NCBI GenBank assembly: GCA_965267485.1
Contig: OZ254080.1
Span: 930,001 to 994,000 of the forward strand
DNA from: JANQJA01 sp965267485
GTDB lineage: Bacteria > Pseudomonadota > Gammaproteobacteria > Pseudomonadales > Azotimanducaceae
Direction: 5' to 3'
DNA: 64,000 bases
The notes under the pieces were generated by a model that ran no database searches, was not told where the DNA came from, and saw only the letters and a program-made list of their open reading frames with translations. Position numbers and translations under genes: made by a program. Shown here in pieces: positions 1 to 7,502 of the stretch (within the stretch, counting starts at the first letter, position 1; each line of letters opens with the position of its first letter).

Positions 1-54
1 CGCAGCGTGGCTCGCGGCAAGCGTGATGTAGAGAAGGATGAGGCACCGGATCAT
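1..54 (-). CDS. Possible exported protein, N-terminus only
   Basis: An ATG on the minus strand at 54 opens a frame that runs off the left edge. The 18 visible codons read as a short basic start followed by a hydrophobic stretch ending in Ala-Ser-His-Ala-Ala, which looks like a Sec signal peptide. A TAGAAT hexamer lies only six bases upstream of the ATG, so either the message is nearly leaderless or the hexamer is chance. No clear ribosome binding site is present. Function cannot be judged from so little, and the call depends on the frame staying open beyond the window. Confidence 0.3.
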   Translation of the reverse strand, partial: MIRCLILLYITLAASHAA

Positions 55-162
55 CGCTCGATTCTACCTCGCAGACGCTTCGCGATTACCCTCGGCGTAA
101 TTGCAGGCTGGCGGCCATCAACCAACACTGGCCGTCATGCCAACAACAAGGGAAGGAGACCC

Positions 163-576
163 ATGACCGAGGTGATTCCTGTCGCATCAGTTGCTGCGGT
201 GATTGCGGCGTTGCTGCTGACCACAATCTCGCCGACCGCTCGGCTCAGATCATGGTGGGTACCGGCCGGACTCTGTGCCGGCTTTGCTGCGCTTACGGCC
301 TATGCGATCGCCGTCGATGGTCTCTTCGGCTTCTGGGCAGTTCACGTTGAGAATTTCTGGGGAAACCAGGTCTGGATTGATCTGCTGCTGGCGATCTCGA
401 TTGCCTGGTTCGCGTTGATTGATGAGATCAAGCGCCAGGGTATGCACCCGCTCCCGTGGTTGCTGCTGGTTTGCTGTTCTGGCTGTATCGGCATGCTCGC
501 GATGGTGGCGCGACTCAACTACCTGCGAGAGAATGCCGTGAAACCCCAAGCGAGTATCGGGGCAACGATTCCGTAG
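163..576 (+). CDS. Small integral membrane protein, DUF2834-like
   Basis: This 137-residue protein has about four hydrophobic segments (roughly residues 5-25, 30-50, 70-90 and 100-120) and ends in a short polar tail. The pattern of an aromatic-rich loop (GFWAVHVENFWGN), an Asp-containing third helix (WIDLLLAISIAWF) and a C-terminal helix ending in LNYLRE resembles DUF2834 membrane proteins, but I would not assert membership without a profile search. The start at 163 is preferred over upstream in-frame codons because GGAAGGAG lies five bases before it. It heads a short run of small genes on the plus strand. Function is unknown. Confidence 0.6.
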   Translation: MTEVIPVASVAAVIAALLLTTISPTARLRSWWVPAGLCAGFAALTAYAIAVDGLFGFWAVHVENFWGNQVWIDLLLAISIAWFALIDEIKRQGMHPLPWLLLVCCSGCIGMLAMVARLNYLRENAVKPQASIGATIP

Positions 577-603
577 CCGGGGCTGCCGATCGTTGCGGCA
601 GCC

Positions 604-1026
604 ATGGTCGAAACCTCCCAAACGTTCCGTTCCCGGGTCGATACCTGGTACTACGTCGTGCTGGTCGTGATCGGTGCCATGATCGCCCATGCGCTCGGGC
701 GGCCGGATGCGAATGTCACGACGATCGGTATCGTCGTCCTGCTCGTCGTCGGCCTCGGCCTGCCGATCTGGATCCTGCTCGACACTCGCTACATTGTCAC
801 GGCCGATACGCTCAAGGTGCGGGCGGGCCCGTTTCGCTGGACGATTGATCGCCGCGAGATCACGGGTCTTGCGGCCTCGCGCTCACCGTTGTCGTCACCG
901 GCGCTGTCACTGGAGCGCATCGAAATCCGCCATGGCCGAAACAGGCGGCTGCTGGTTTCGCCTGACGACCGCGCCGGGTTTGCCGAGGCGCTCGGACATC
1001 CACTCAACGAGGGAGGCAGCGAATGA
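604..1026 (+). CDS. PH-domain membrane protein (bPH-like)
   Basis: The 140-residue product has two hydrophobic helices in its first half (about 17-32 and 40-57) followed by a small beta-rich domain. The sequence after the second helix (DTRYIVTADTLKVRAGPFRWTID, then an ...ITGLAASRSPLSSPALSLERIEI pattern) is typical of bacterial PH-fold proteins anchored by a helical hairpin. Its stop codon overlaps the ATG of the next gene by four bases, so the two are probably co-translated. No catalytic residues are expected in this family; the usual suggestion is a membrane-associated binding role. The start at 604 has no strong ribosome binding site. Confidence 0.65.
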   Translation: MVETSQTFRSRVDTWYYVVLVVIGAMIAHALGRPDANVTTIGIVVLLVVGLGLPIWILLDTRYIVTADTLKVRAGPFRWTIDRREITGLAASRSPLSSPALSLERIEIRHGRNRRLLVSPDDRAGFAEALGHPLNEGGSE

Positions 1027-1277
1027 AGAAGGTCGAATTCACGCAGGATGAAAAGGACCTGCTGGCGCGCAAGATCCAGATGTACTTCCATGAGGAACTC
1101 AATCAGGAGATCGGCGGTTTCGACGCCCAGTTCCTGCTCGAGTTCTTCTCGGAGGAGATCGGCCCGCTCTGGTACAACCAGGGGTTGCAGGATGCACAGG
1201 CGGTCATCGACGAGCAGATGGCCAATGTCGGCGATGCCATCTATGAGTTGACGCAGATCACCGACCTCAAACGCTGA
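1023..1277 (+). CDS. DUF2164 family protein
   Basis: An 84-residue soluble, acidic protein. The N-terminal block (FTQDEKDLLARKIQMYFHEELNQEIGGFDAQFLLEFFSEEIGP) followed by WYNQGLQDA matches what I know of the DUF2164 family, which is a short all-helical protein of this length. The ATG overlaps the stop of the PH-domain gene (ATGA), which suggests translational coupling and a shared message. No enzymatic residues are evident, and the family has no established function that I know of. Confidence 0.75.
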   Translation: MKKVEFTQDEKDLLARKIQMYFHEELNQEIGGFDAQFLLEFFSEEIGPLWYNQGLQDAQAVIDEQMANVGDAIYELTQITDLKR

Positions 1278-1362
1278 TGGCGTTCGGAATCTGCTCGCTG
1301 TGCTGAGGGGATGATCTGGCGGCGGCTATCGTGGCAAGATCGCTGAAAGAGGGAGGTGCATT

Positions 1363-1767
1363 ATGAATCTGGCAATCAAGATCGTTGCAGGTATCGTCAT
1401 TGTGTACGTACTGATCGTCGTGGCGTTCGAGTCGCTGCTTGGCTACTACCAGCCGCAGAACGAGGGCACGATCGTCATCACGACGACGCAGGACGATGGG
1501 TCCGAACACAGTCGTGTGGTCTCACGGCTTGAGAGCGGCGGCAACCTTTATGTCGCGGCGAATCACTGGCCACGCATGTGGTACTACGACGCGCTCGAGA
1601 ATCCTGAGCTCGTTGTCGAGATGGACGGCGAGACCGGTGAATATCTTGCCGTGCCCGTCGAAGGCGCGGAACACGACCGCGTCAATGCCGACAAACCGTT
1701 GCCACTGTTCTTCCGCTTCCTGACGGGATTCCCGCCGCGCTATTTCGTGCGCCTCGATCCGCAGTGA
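1363..1767 (+). CDS. DUF385/deazaflavin-nitroreductase-like protein with N-terminal anchor
   Basis: The 134-residue protein begins with one transmembrane helix (about residues 4-28) and continues into a small beta-barrel-type domain. The segment with NLYVAANHWPRMWYYDALENPELVVEMDGETGEYLAVPVEG resembles the split-barrel DUF385 family known from F420-dependent nitroreductases and quinone reductases of actinobacteria. F420 use is not expected here, so the cofactor is open. A good GAGGGAGG site lies before the ATG at 1363. The stop TGA overlaps the GTG start of the following acetyltransferase (GTGA), pointing to coupling of the two. Confidence 0.6.
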   Translation: MNLAIKIVAGIVIVYVLIVVAFESLLGYYQPQNEGTIVITTTQDDGSEHSRVVSRLESGGNLYVAANHWPRMWYYDALENPELVVEMDGETGEYLAVPVEGAEHDRVNADKPLPLFFRFLTGFPPRYFVRLDPQ

Positions 1768-2207
1768 CACAGATCGAGCGCGCGTCGCTGCCGCTCGCCC
1801 GGGCTGGGCTCGATGAGCTGCAGGTACTCGCCGCGCGAGTCTTCGAGCGGCACGACCCCGCGTCCATCGAGTGGCGGCTCGCACGTATGCCCGAGACGAG
1901 CCTCTTTCTGGCACGGGACGGTGAGCGCCTCGTCGGGTTCAAGGCGGGCTACGCGCAGACCATGACCCGGTACTACAGCTGGCTCGGTGGCGTTGACCCG
2001 GACTATCGCGGGCAGGGTGTGGCAGGGCTGCTGATGCAGGCGCAGCATGACTGGCTATGGAGTACGCCTTTCGAGATTGTCGAGACGCACGTCAACCAGT
2101 CCAACGATGCCATGGTGGCGCTGAACATGAAGCATGGTCTCAAGGTCACCGGCATGTTCATGAAGCGCGGCGGCGCCAACTACATCATGCAGCGGGACGT
2201 GAGCTAG
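1764..2207 (+). CDS. GNAT family N-acetyltransferase
   Basis: A 147-residue GNAT-fold protein. The acetyl-CoA-binding motif A is visible as GVDPDYRGQGVAGLLMQ (around residues 73-90), following the core strand LVGFKAGYAQ. The acceptor cannot be deduced. The start is a GTG overlapping the stop of the upstream gene by four bases. At its other end the stop TAG shares the tetramer CTAG with the stop of the antiporter subunit on the opposite strand, so the two convergent frames overlap by exactly four bases. Confidence 0.75.
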   Translation: MTQIERASLPLARAGLDELQVLAARVFERHDPASIEWRLARMPETSLFLARDGERLVGFKAGYAQTMTRYYSWLGGVDPDYRGQGVAGLLMQAQHDWLWSTPFEIVETHVNQSNDAMVALNMKHGLKVTGMFMKRGGANYIMQRDVS

Positions 2208-3907
2208 CGGTAGTACACCAGGATGTAGGCCGACAACAGCAGCGCGATCCACAGCGCGGTCGTGCCGATCTGCCATGAACGGGCAAAGACGCTCTTCTCT
2301 TCACTGTCGGCGGTATGCGGCTGGCCGAGATAGTTCACGGTGAAGTACTGCGAGGCGTCGGAGATCTGCTTGCGGGGTCGCTCCCAGAGGCGTCGCAGCG
2401 TGACGAGACCCGCGCCGATTCCCTTGACGATGCCCAGTCCGAGTCGCCGCCACAGCCAGTCGGTGTCCAGCGAGATCGTATTGGTGCGCTTCATCAGCGG
2501 CAACAGAACGAAGAACGCGAGCCCCGAGAAGAGCAGCAGCTGCAGGTAGAAGATGACCTTGTCCGGCTTGTACGGCTCGTAGTCCATCTCATAGGGCAGC
2601 AGCCCGTAGATGAGTTCGGGGAAGATGCCCAGGATGATGCAGATGGCTGACGCGATCACCATCGCCGCCGCCATGTTCCAGGGCGCATCCTTCGGCCGCA
2701 GGCCGGAGTCCTTCTGGAAGAAGACGAACCAGGGATACTTGATCCCCGCGTGCAGGAAAACGCCGGCCGAGGCGGCGGTCAGCATCATGTAGGCGAACAG
2801 CATGTGTTCGTCTGATGCGGCCTGGGAAATTAGCGTCTTGGTCGTAAAGCCCGAGGTCAGCGGGAAGCCCGAGATCGCCAGCGCGCCGATGATGCCGCAG
2901 ATGCAGGTCAGTGGCATGGTGCGGAAGAGGCCGCCGAGATCGGTACAGCGCGACTTGCCGGTCCGATAGAGTACGACGCCCGCGCTCATCAACAGCAGCG
3001 CCTTGTAGATGATGTGCGCAAACGCGTGCGCCGCGGCACCGTTCAGTGCCATCGCCGTGCCGATGCCAACGCCTGTCACCATGAACCCGACCTGGTTCAC
3101 GATCGAGTACGAGAGAATCCGCCGGGCATCGTTTTCCAGCAGTGCCATGATGATGCCGTACATGATCATGAAGATGCCGACACCGATCAGTACGGGTTCA
3201 CCGGGGAACAGCAGGATGAGCGCGAGGACGGCGGTCTTGGTGGTGAATGCCGACAGGAACACCGTGCCGCTCGCGCTCGATTCGGGGTAGGCGTCGGCGA
3301 GCCAGGCCGAAACCGGTGGTGCAGCCGCGTTGATCAACAGGCCGGCAAGAATCATCCAGGTGTTGAAGTCTGTCGCCAGGAACGGGCGGATGTCGACCGA
3401 ACCGGTAGAGACGACTACGCCTTCGATACCGACCTTCAGGATCACTCCGCCCAACAGGTGCATGATGGCGTAGCGCACACCTGCGGCGCGAGCCTTCGGG
3501 GTACCACCGCACCAGACAATGACCGTCGAGAACAGCGCCATGATTTCCCAGTACAGGAACAGCGTGATGAGATCGCCGGCGAAGCAGACGCCAATCGCAC
3601 CACCGGCATAGGCGAAGGCCGCGGCGAGTTCCTGCCACTTTGCGATGCGGAAGGCGAACAGGCCGCCGAGCAGCGCCATGATGGCGAACACCGTTGCAAA
3701 CAGCCGGCGTACCGGGCTGCCCTCCACGGGCTCGATCGTGTAATCGAGGAACGGCAGCGTGGCCTGAACGCCGTCTCCGACCTGCCAGATGGCCCACAGC
3801 GTGACGAGTGGGGCAATCATCATCACACCGGTGCGGGCGTGGCCGCGCGTCACTGCGATCAGCAGCGCCGCGAAGACCATGATCAGCGCAGGCGAGAAAT
3901 CAATCAT
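2204..3907 (-). CDS. MrpD/NuoL-like antiporter subunit, third copy
   Basis: The 567-residue polytopic membrane protein belongs to the proton-conducting family of MrpD, NuoL, NuoM and NuoN. The TM5 glutamate is present (E121 in DLITLFLYWEIMALF). The TM7 lysine that is conserved in the two sister subunits upstream is replaced by Asn (N193 in LLINAAAPPVSAWL), whereas the later LSAFTTKTAVL lysine is kept. It is the last gene of the antiporter operon and has an extended C-terminus ending in an extra helix. The start at 3907 is chosen because the upstream in-frame extension is basic and non-hydrophobic and overlaps the preceding gene; the ATG at 3907 overlaps that gene's stop by eight bases. Confidence 0.85.
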   Translation of the reverse strand: MIDFSPALIMVFAALLIAVTRGHARTGVMMIAPLVTLWAIWQVGDGVQATLPFLDYTIEPVEGSPVRRLFATVFAIMALLGGLFAFRIAKWQELAAAFAYAGGAIGVCFAGDLITLFLYWEIMALFSTVIVWCGGTPKARAAGVRYAIMHLLGGVILKVGIEGVVVSTGSVDIRPFLATDFNTWMILAGLLINAAAPPVSAWLADAYPESSASGTVFLSAFTTKTAVLALILLFPGEPVLIGVGIFMIMYGIIMALLENDARRILSYSIVNQVGFMVTGVGIGTAMALNGAAAHAFAHIIYKALLLMSAGVVLYRTGKSRCTDLGGLFRTMPLTCICGIIGALAISGFPLTSGFTTKTLISQAASDEHMLFAYMMLTAASAGVFLHAGIKYPWFVFFQKDSGLRPKDAPWNMAAAMVIASAICIILGIFPELIYGLLPYEMDYEPYKPDKVIFYLQLLLFSGLAFFVLLPLMKRTNTISLDTDWLWRRLGLGIVKGIGAGLVTLRRLWERPRKQISDASQYFTVNYLGQPHTADSEEKSVFARSWQIGTTALWIALLLSAYILVYYR

Positions 3908-4157
3908 CGTCGCGCTCCGCGTAATAATCCTCGTCGCGTTTGAGCAGGAACCCGAGGCCCTTGGCAAACAGCACCATCGCGAGGCACGAGATGAAGCCGT
4001 AGATCGCGCCAAACGCGAACCAGCCGTCCACACCAAAGTGGCCCTTGTGCGGGAAGACGAGCTGCGCGAGGACAGTCAGCGCCAGCAGCCCGCAGCCACC
4101 CCACCACAGCTTCCTGATTGTGGAGGGGCGAACCAGCCAGTGGTCGTCTTCGCTCAT
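3900..4157 (-). CDS. Two-helix membrane protein of the antiporter operon
   Basis: An 85-residue protein with two transmembrane helices (about residues 20-36 and 47-68) joined by a short loop containing FPHKGHFGVDGWFAFG, and a charged C-terminus (LLKRDEDYYAERDDD). It lies between the second and third MrpD-like subunits, overlapping the former by four bases and the latter by eight, so it is almost certainly translated with them. The placement suggests an accessory or linker subunit of the complex. I recognise the sequence style as a conserved hypothetical of such operons but know no assigned function. Confidence 0.75.
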   Translation of the reverse strand: MSEDDHWLVRPSTIRKLWWGGCGLLALTVLAQLVFPHKGHFGVDGWFAFGAIYGFISCLAMVLFAKGLGFLLKRDEDYYAERDDD

Positions 4158-5620
4158 GGCATCACCTCCAGAATCTGCTTTTCGAGTTGGATGACCGGCG
4201 CATTCAGGAAGAAGAATGCGATCACCAGGAATGCGGTGAATGTCAGCGCGGCCACCATCGTGAGCGGCGCTTCACCGTGATCCTTGCCACCAGCTGGCTC
4301 CTCGGCGAACCAGGCCATGTAAATGATCGGCAGGAAGTACGCGGCATTGAGCGCGGTACTGGCAATGATCGTCATGATGGCAATGAGGTTGCCGGCCTGG
4401 AATGCGCCCGCGAGGATGTACCATTTCGAGACGAAACCGCCGGTGGGCGGCACGCCGATCATCGACAGCGCACCGATCGAGAATGCGGCCATCGTCCAGG
4501 GCATGCGCCGGCCGATACCGGCGAGCTGGTGCAGTTCGGTCTTCTTCGACGCCACGTAGATCGCACCGGCCGCAAAGAACAGTGTGATCTTGCCGAAGGC
4601 GTGCGCCACGATGTGTACGGCGGCGCCGACCTCGGCGAGCGGCTTGAGTACGGCCGCTGCGAGTACCACGTACGACAGCTGCGAGACCGTCGAGTATGCG
4701 AGCAGCCGCTTCAGGTTCTGCTGCTGAAGGGCAACGATGCTGGCCACGATGATGGTGAACGACGTGGCGAACACCAGCCAGCTGCTGCTCGGCTCCGAAA
4801 ACAGGAAGTCGACACCGAAGATGTAGACGATGACCTTGGTGACGGTGAACACGCCCGCCTTGACCACGGCGACGGCATGCAGCAGTGCGCTGACCGGTGT
4901 CGGCGCGACCATCGCCGATGGCAGCCACTTGTGCACGGGCATGACGGCGGCCTTGCCGATGCCGAAGATGAAGAGTGCCAGCAGGAGGCCGACCTCCGGG
5001 CCGCTGAGCTTGCCGTGCAGGATGCCGCCCAGCGTGAAGTCGACGGTGCCCGCGAGGTAATACGTCCAGATAATCGCTGGCAGGAAGAGGCCGATTGAGG
5101 TCGAGAGCAGTATGCCCAGATACACACGCGCCGATCGCACAGTGTCCACGTCGCCCTTGTGCGAGACGAGCGGATATGTCGACAGCGTCAGCGCCTCATA
5201 AAACAGGAACAGCGTCAGCAGGTTGGCCGAGAACGCGATGCCCATAGCCGCCGAAATCGACAGGGCAAAGCAGATGTAAAACCGCGTCTGGTGCTTCTCC
5301 TTGTTGCCGCGCATGTAGCCGATGGAGTAGATCGAGTTGACGATCCACAGGCCGGATGCGAGGGCGGCGAACATCATGCCCAGCGGTTCGACATGCAGTG
5401 CGAGCTTGAGTCCGGGCATGAACTCGCGAACCACGAAGCCGTCGAACTGACCGTTCATCACGGCCGGGATCATCTGCCATACGACCACGGCGAGCAGGGC
5501 GGCGGTCGACAGGGTGACCGCTTCGCGCACGTTGTCGCCGATGCGCGAGGCGACGGCAATACCCGCGGCGCCCACGAGCGGAATCAACAGCGCGGCGATG
5601 ATGCTGGCTTCGGCGCTCAT
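4154..5620 (-). CDS. MrpD-like cation/proton antiporter subunit, second copy
   Basis: A 488-residue polytopic protein of the MrpD/NuoN/NuoM family. Key residues of the proton path are present: E142 in NLLTLFLFYEALTLSTY (TM5) and K223 in GIGKAAVMPVHKWLP (TM7), with a further lysine in HAVAVVKAGVF. It would sit in the cytoplasmic membrane and carry out ion translocation as part of the multisubunit complex. It overlaps its neighbours on both sides by four bases (ATGA), which implies strict co-translation. Length is normal for the family. I cannot tell from sequence whether sodium, potassium or another cation is exchanged for protons. Confidence 0.88.
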   Translation of the reverse strand: MSAEASIIAALLIPLVGAAGIAVASRIGDNVREAVTLSTAALLAVVVWQMIPAVMNGQFDGFVVREFMPGLKLALHVEPLGMMFAALASGLWIVNSIYSIGYMRGNKEKHQTRFYICFALSISAAMGIAFSANLLTLFLFYEALTLSTYPLVSHKGDVDTVRSARVYLGILLSTSIGLFLPAIIWTYYLAGTVDFTLGGILHGKLSGPEVGLLLALFIFGIGKAAVMPVHKWLPSAMVAPTPVSALLHAVAVVKAGVFTVTKVIVYIFGVDFLFSEPSSSWLVFATSFTIIVASIVALQQQNLKRLLAYSTVSQLSYVVLAAAVLKPLAEVGAAVHIVAHAFGKITLFFAAGAIYVASKKTELHQLAGIGRRMPWTMAAFSIGALSMIGVPPTGGFVSKWYILAGAFQAGNLIAIMTIIASTALNAAYFLPIIYMAWFAEEPAGGKDHGEAPLTMVAALTFTAFLVIAFFFLNAPVIQLEKQILEVMP

Positions 5621-7107
5621 CGATGGTGCTCCAGCAGGAGCCCTGCCGCGCCTGAGGCGAGGTCGACCGGAATGTCAGGGAACAGCCCGAAGAACAGGTT
5701 GGCAAGCGCCACAATCCAGGTGCCGATCAGCAACAGCGGCGGTGCCTCGCGGGCAACGATGCCGGTCGCCTGGGGAGTGCCAAAGTACAGCGTCTCGACG
5801 ACACGCCAGATGTAGTAGACCGCCATCAGCGAACTGAGCACGATCAGGCCCACCAGCAGGATGCCGAACTGACCCTGCTCCATGGCGGCGAGAATCAGGA
5901 GCCATTTGCTGACGAATCCCGCCGTGCCCGGAATACCGATGAGACTCAACCCGGCAACGATGAACGCCGCGGCCGTCCACGGCATCGTGCGCGCAGCGCC
6001 GGCCAGTGCATCGACGCGAAGGTCGCGATACCGAATCGCCAGCGCGGCGATCGCGAGGAACAGCCCGCCCTTGGCCAGCGCGTGGTTGAAGATGTGCGTG
6101 ATGCTCGCCGTGAGCCCCTCGGTCGACAGCAGGCTGGCGCCAATCAGGATGTAGCTGATCTGTGCGACCGACGAGAATGCCAGCAGTCGCTTGAGATGGC
6201 CCTCGAACATCGCCACCGCCGAGGCGATCACGGCGCCGAGCAGCGCCAGCGGCATCAGGAAGAACGCAAACTGTACGGGGTGCTCTGGCAGGTTGTACTG
6301 GAACACGAAGAAGTTGAAGCGGAACAGCACATACAGGGCGACCTTGGTGCCACAGGCCCCGAGGAACGCCGTGATGATGTGTGGCGCGTGGGTGTACGCA
6401 TTCGGCAGCCAGACATGCAGCGGGAATACCGCCGCCTTCAGCGCAAGGCCAATGGTGATGAAGCCGGCGGCCGCCAGCAGCGGGCTGAGCGACGTCACAT
6501 CGCCAATGCGGGCTTCCATGTCGGCCATGTTGAGCGTGCCCGTCAGCATGTAGATGAGGCCGACACCGATCAGGTAGAACGTTGCGCCTACCGTCCCGAT
6601 GATCAGGTACTTGAACGTGGCGAGCAGGGCGCGGCGATCAGGGCCGCCGGCAATCAGGATGTAACTCGCGAGCGACGAGATCTCCATGAAGACGAAGATG
6701 TTGAACGCATCCGCCGTGACAACCATGCCGCACAGGCCGGCGAGCGCAAGCAGCCAGGCCGCGTAGAACAGCGGCTGGCGATGTTCCTGTATCTGGACGT
6801 CGACGCTGGGCTTGCCGAAGAAGATGGTGATGGCGCCGGCGCCGGTGACGATCAACAGCACAATGGCGGCAAAGGAATCGACCGAGAGGACGATACCGTA
6901 AGGTGCTTCCCAGCCGCCCATCTCGTACGTCAGTGTGCTGCCGTCCATCGTTGCAATCGCCAGCGAGATCGCAATCGCAAACGCGAAGATCGCGGCCGCA
7001 GAAGCCCCTGCCCAGGCAAGACCCCGCGGCGTCAGCAGCACGATCAGCGGCGCAGAAAGCATCGGTACGATGACCTGCAGTGCTGGCAGATGAGCGTCGA
7101 ACGTCAT
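5617..7107 (-). CDS. mnhD: MrpD-like cation/proton antiporter subunit, first copy
   Basis: A 496-residue membrane protein with about 14 helices, the most typical MrpD of the three in this operon. Conserved residues include E142 in AFNIFVFMEISSLASY and K224 in LALKAAVFPLHVWLPNAYTHAP, followed by the GTKVALYVLFRF lysine. In Mrp complexes this subunit is one of the two antiporter-like modules and contributes the ion pathway. It follows the MrpC gene after a 35-base gap and overlaps the next MrpD-like gene by four bases. The start at 7107 is an ATG; no better internal start is seen. Confidence 0.9.
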   Translation of the reverse strand: MTFDAHLPALQVIVPMLSAPLIVLLTPRGLAWAGASAAAIFAFAIAISLAIATMDGSTLTYEMGGWEAPYGIVLSVDSFAAIVLLIVTGAGAITIFFGKPSVDVQIQEHRQPLFYAAWLLALAGLCGMVVTADAFNIFVFMEISSLASYILIAGGPDRRALLATFKYLIIGTVGATFYLIGVGLIYMLTGTLNMADMEARIGDVTSLSPLLAAAGFITIGLALKAAVFPLHVWLPNAYTHAPHIITAFLGACGTKVALYVLFRFNFFVFQYNLPEHPVQFAFFLMPLALLGAVIASAVAMFEGHLKRLLAFSSVAQISYILIGASLLSTEGLTASITHIFNHALAKGGLFLAIAALAIRYRDLRVDALAGAARTMPWTAAAFIVAGLSLIGIPGTAGFVSKWLLILAAMEQGQFGILLVGLIVLSSLMAVYYIWRVVETLYFGTPQATGIVAREAPPLLLIGTWIVALANLFFGLFPDIPVDLASGAAGLLLEHHR

Positions 7108-7142
7108 GCGCTCCCGGTCCTTGCGATCGTCTTGGTCATCAT

Positions 7143-7502
7143 TCAGTCAGCATCCAGAATCTCGTCTTCCTCGATCGTCCCGTAGCGTTCGTTGATGCGA
7201 ACGATGAGGGAGAGGCCGAGCGCGAGGGTTGAGACGCCGACGACAATCGCGGTCAGGATGAGCACCTGGGGCAGCGGGTTGGAGTAGATCTGGTCGGGCA
7301 CGTCCGGCTTCAGGATCGGCGCGGTGCCGCCTTCGACCTTGTCCATGGTGATGTACATCAGGAAGACAGCGGACTGGAAGATCGACAGCCCGATCAGCTT
7401 CTTGATCAGGTTGTGTTTCACGATGACCGCGTAGAAGCCCACCATCAGCAGGATGGCGAAGACCCAGTAGTTGAAGTGGCCGAGGATCTCGATCAGCGTC
7501 AT
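7143..7502 (-). CDS. mnhC: MrpC/NuoK-like antiporter subunit C
   Basis: A 119-residue protein with three hydrophobic helices, as expected for MrpC, the NuoK homologue. The family signature is visible in VKHNLIKKLIGLSIFQSAVFLMYI (residues about 27-50) and in the proline-rich stretch DPLPQ-like region YSNPLPQVLILTAIVVGVSTLALGLSLI. The start MTLIEILGHFNYW at 7502 is chosen because it overlaps the stop of the upstream fused subunit by one base (TGATG), and the upstream extension is not hydrophobic. It is part of the minus-strand antiporter operon. Confidence 0.9.
   Translation of the reverse strand: MTLIEILGHFNYWVFAILLMVGFYAVIVKHNLIKKLIGLSIFQSAVFLMYITMDKVEGGTAPILKPDVPDQIYSNPLPQVLILTAIVVGVSTLALGLSLIVRINERYGTIEEDEILDAD

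Noticed and set aside
6082..7185. A 367-codon plus-strand frame opposite the first MrpD-like gene
   Set aside because: Antisense to mnhD with charged, low-complexity translation; not a gene.
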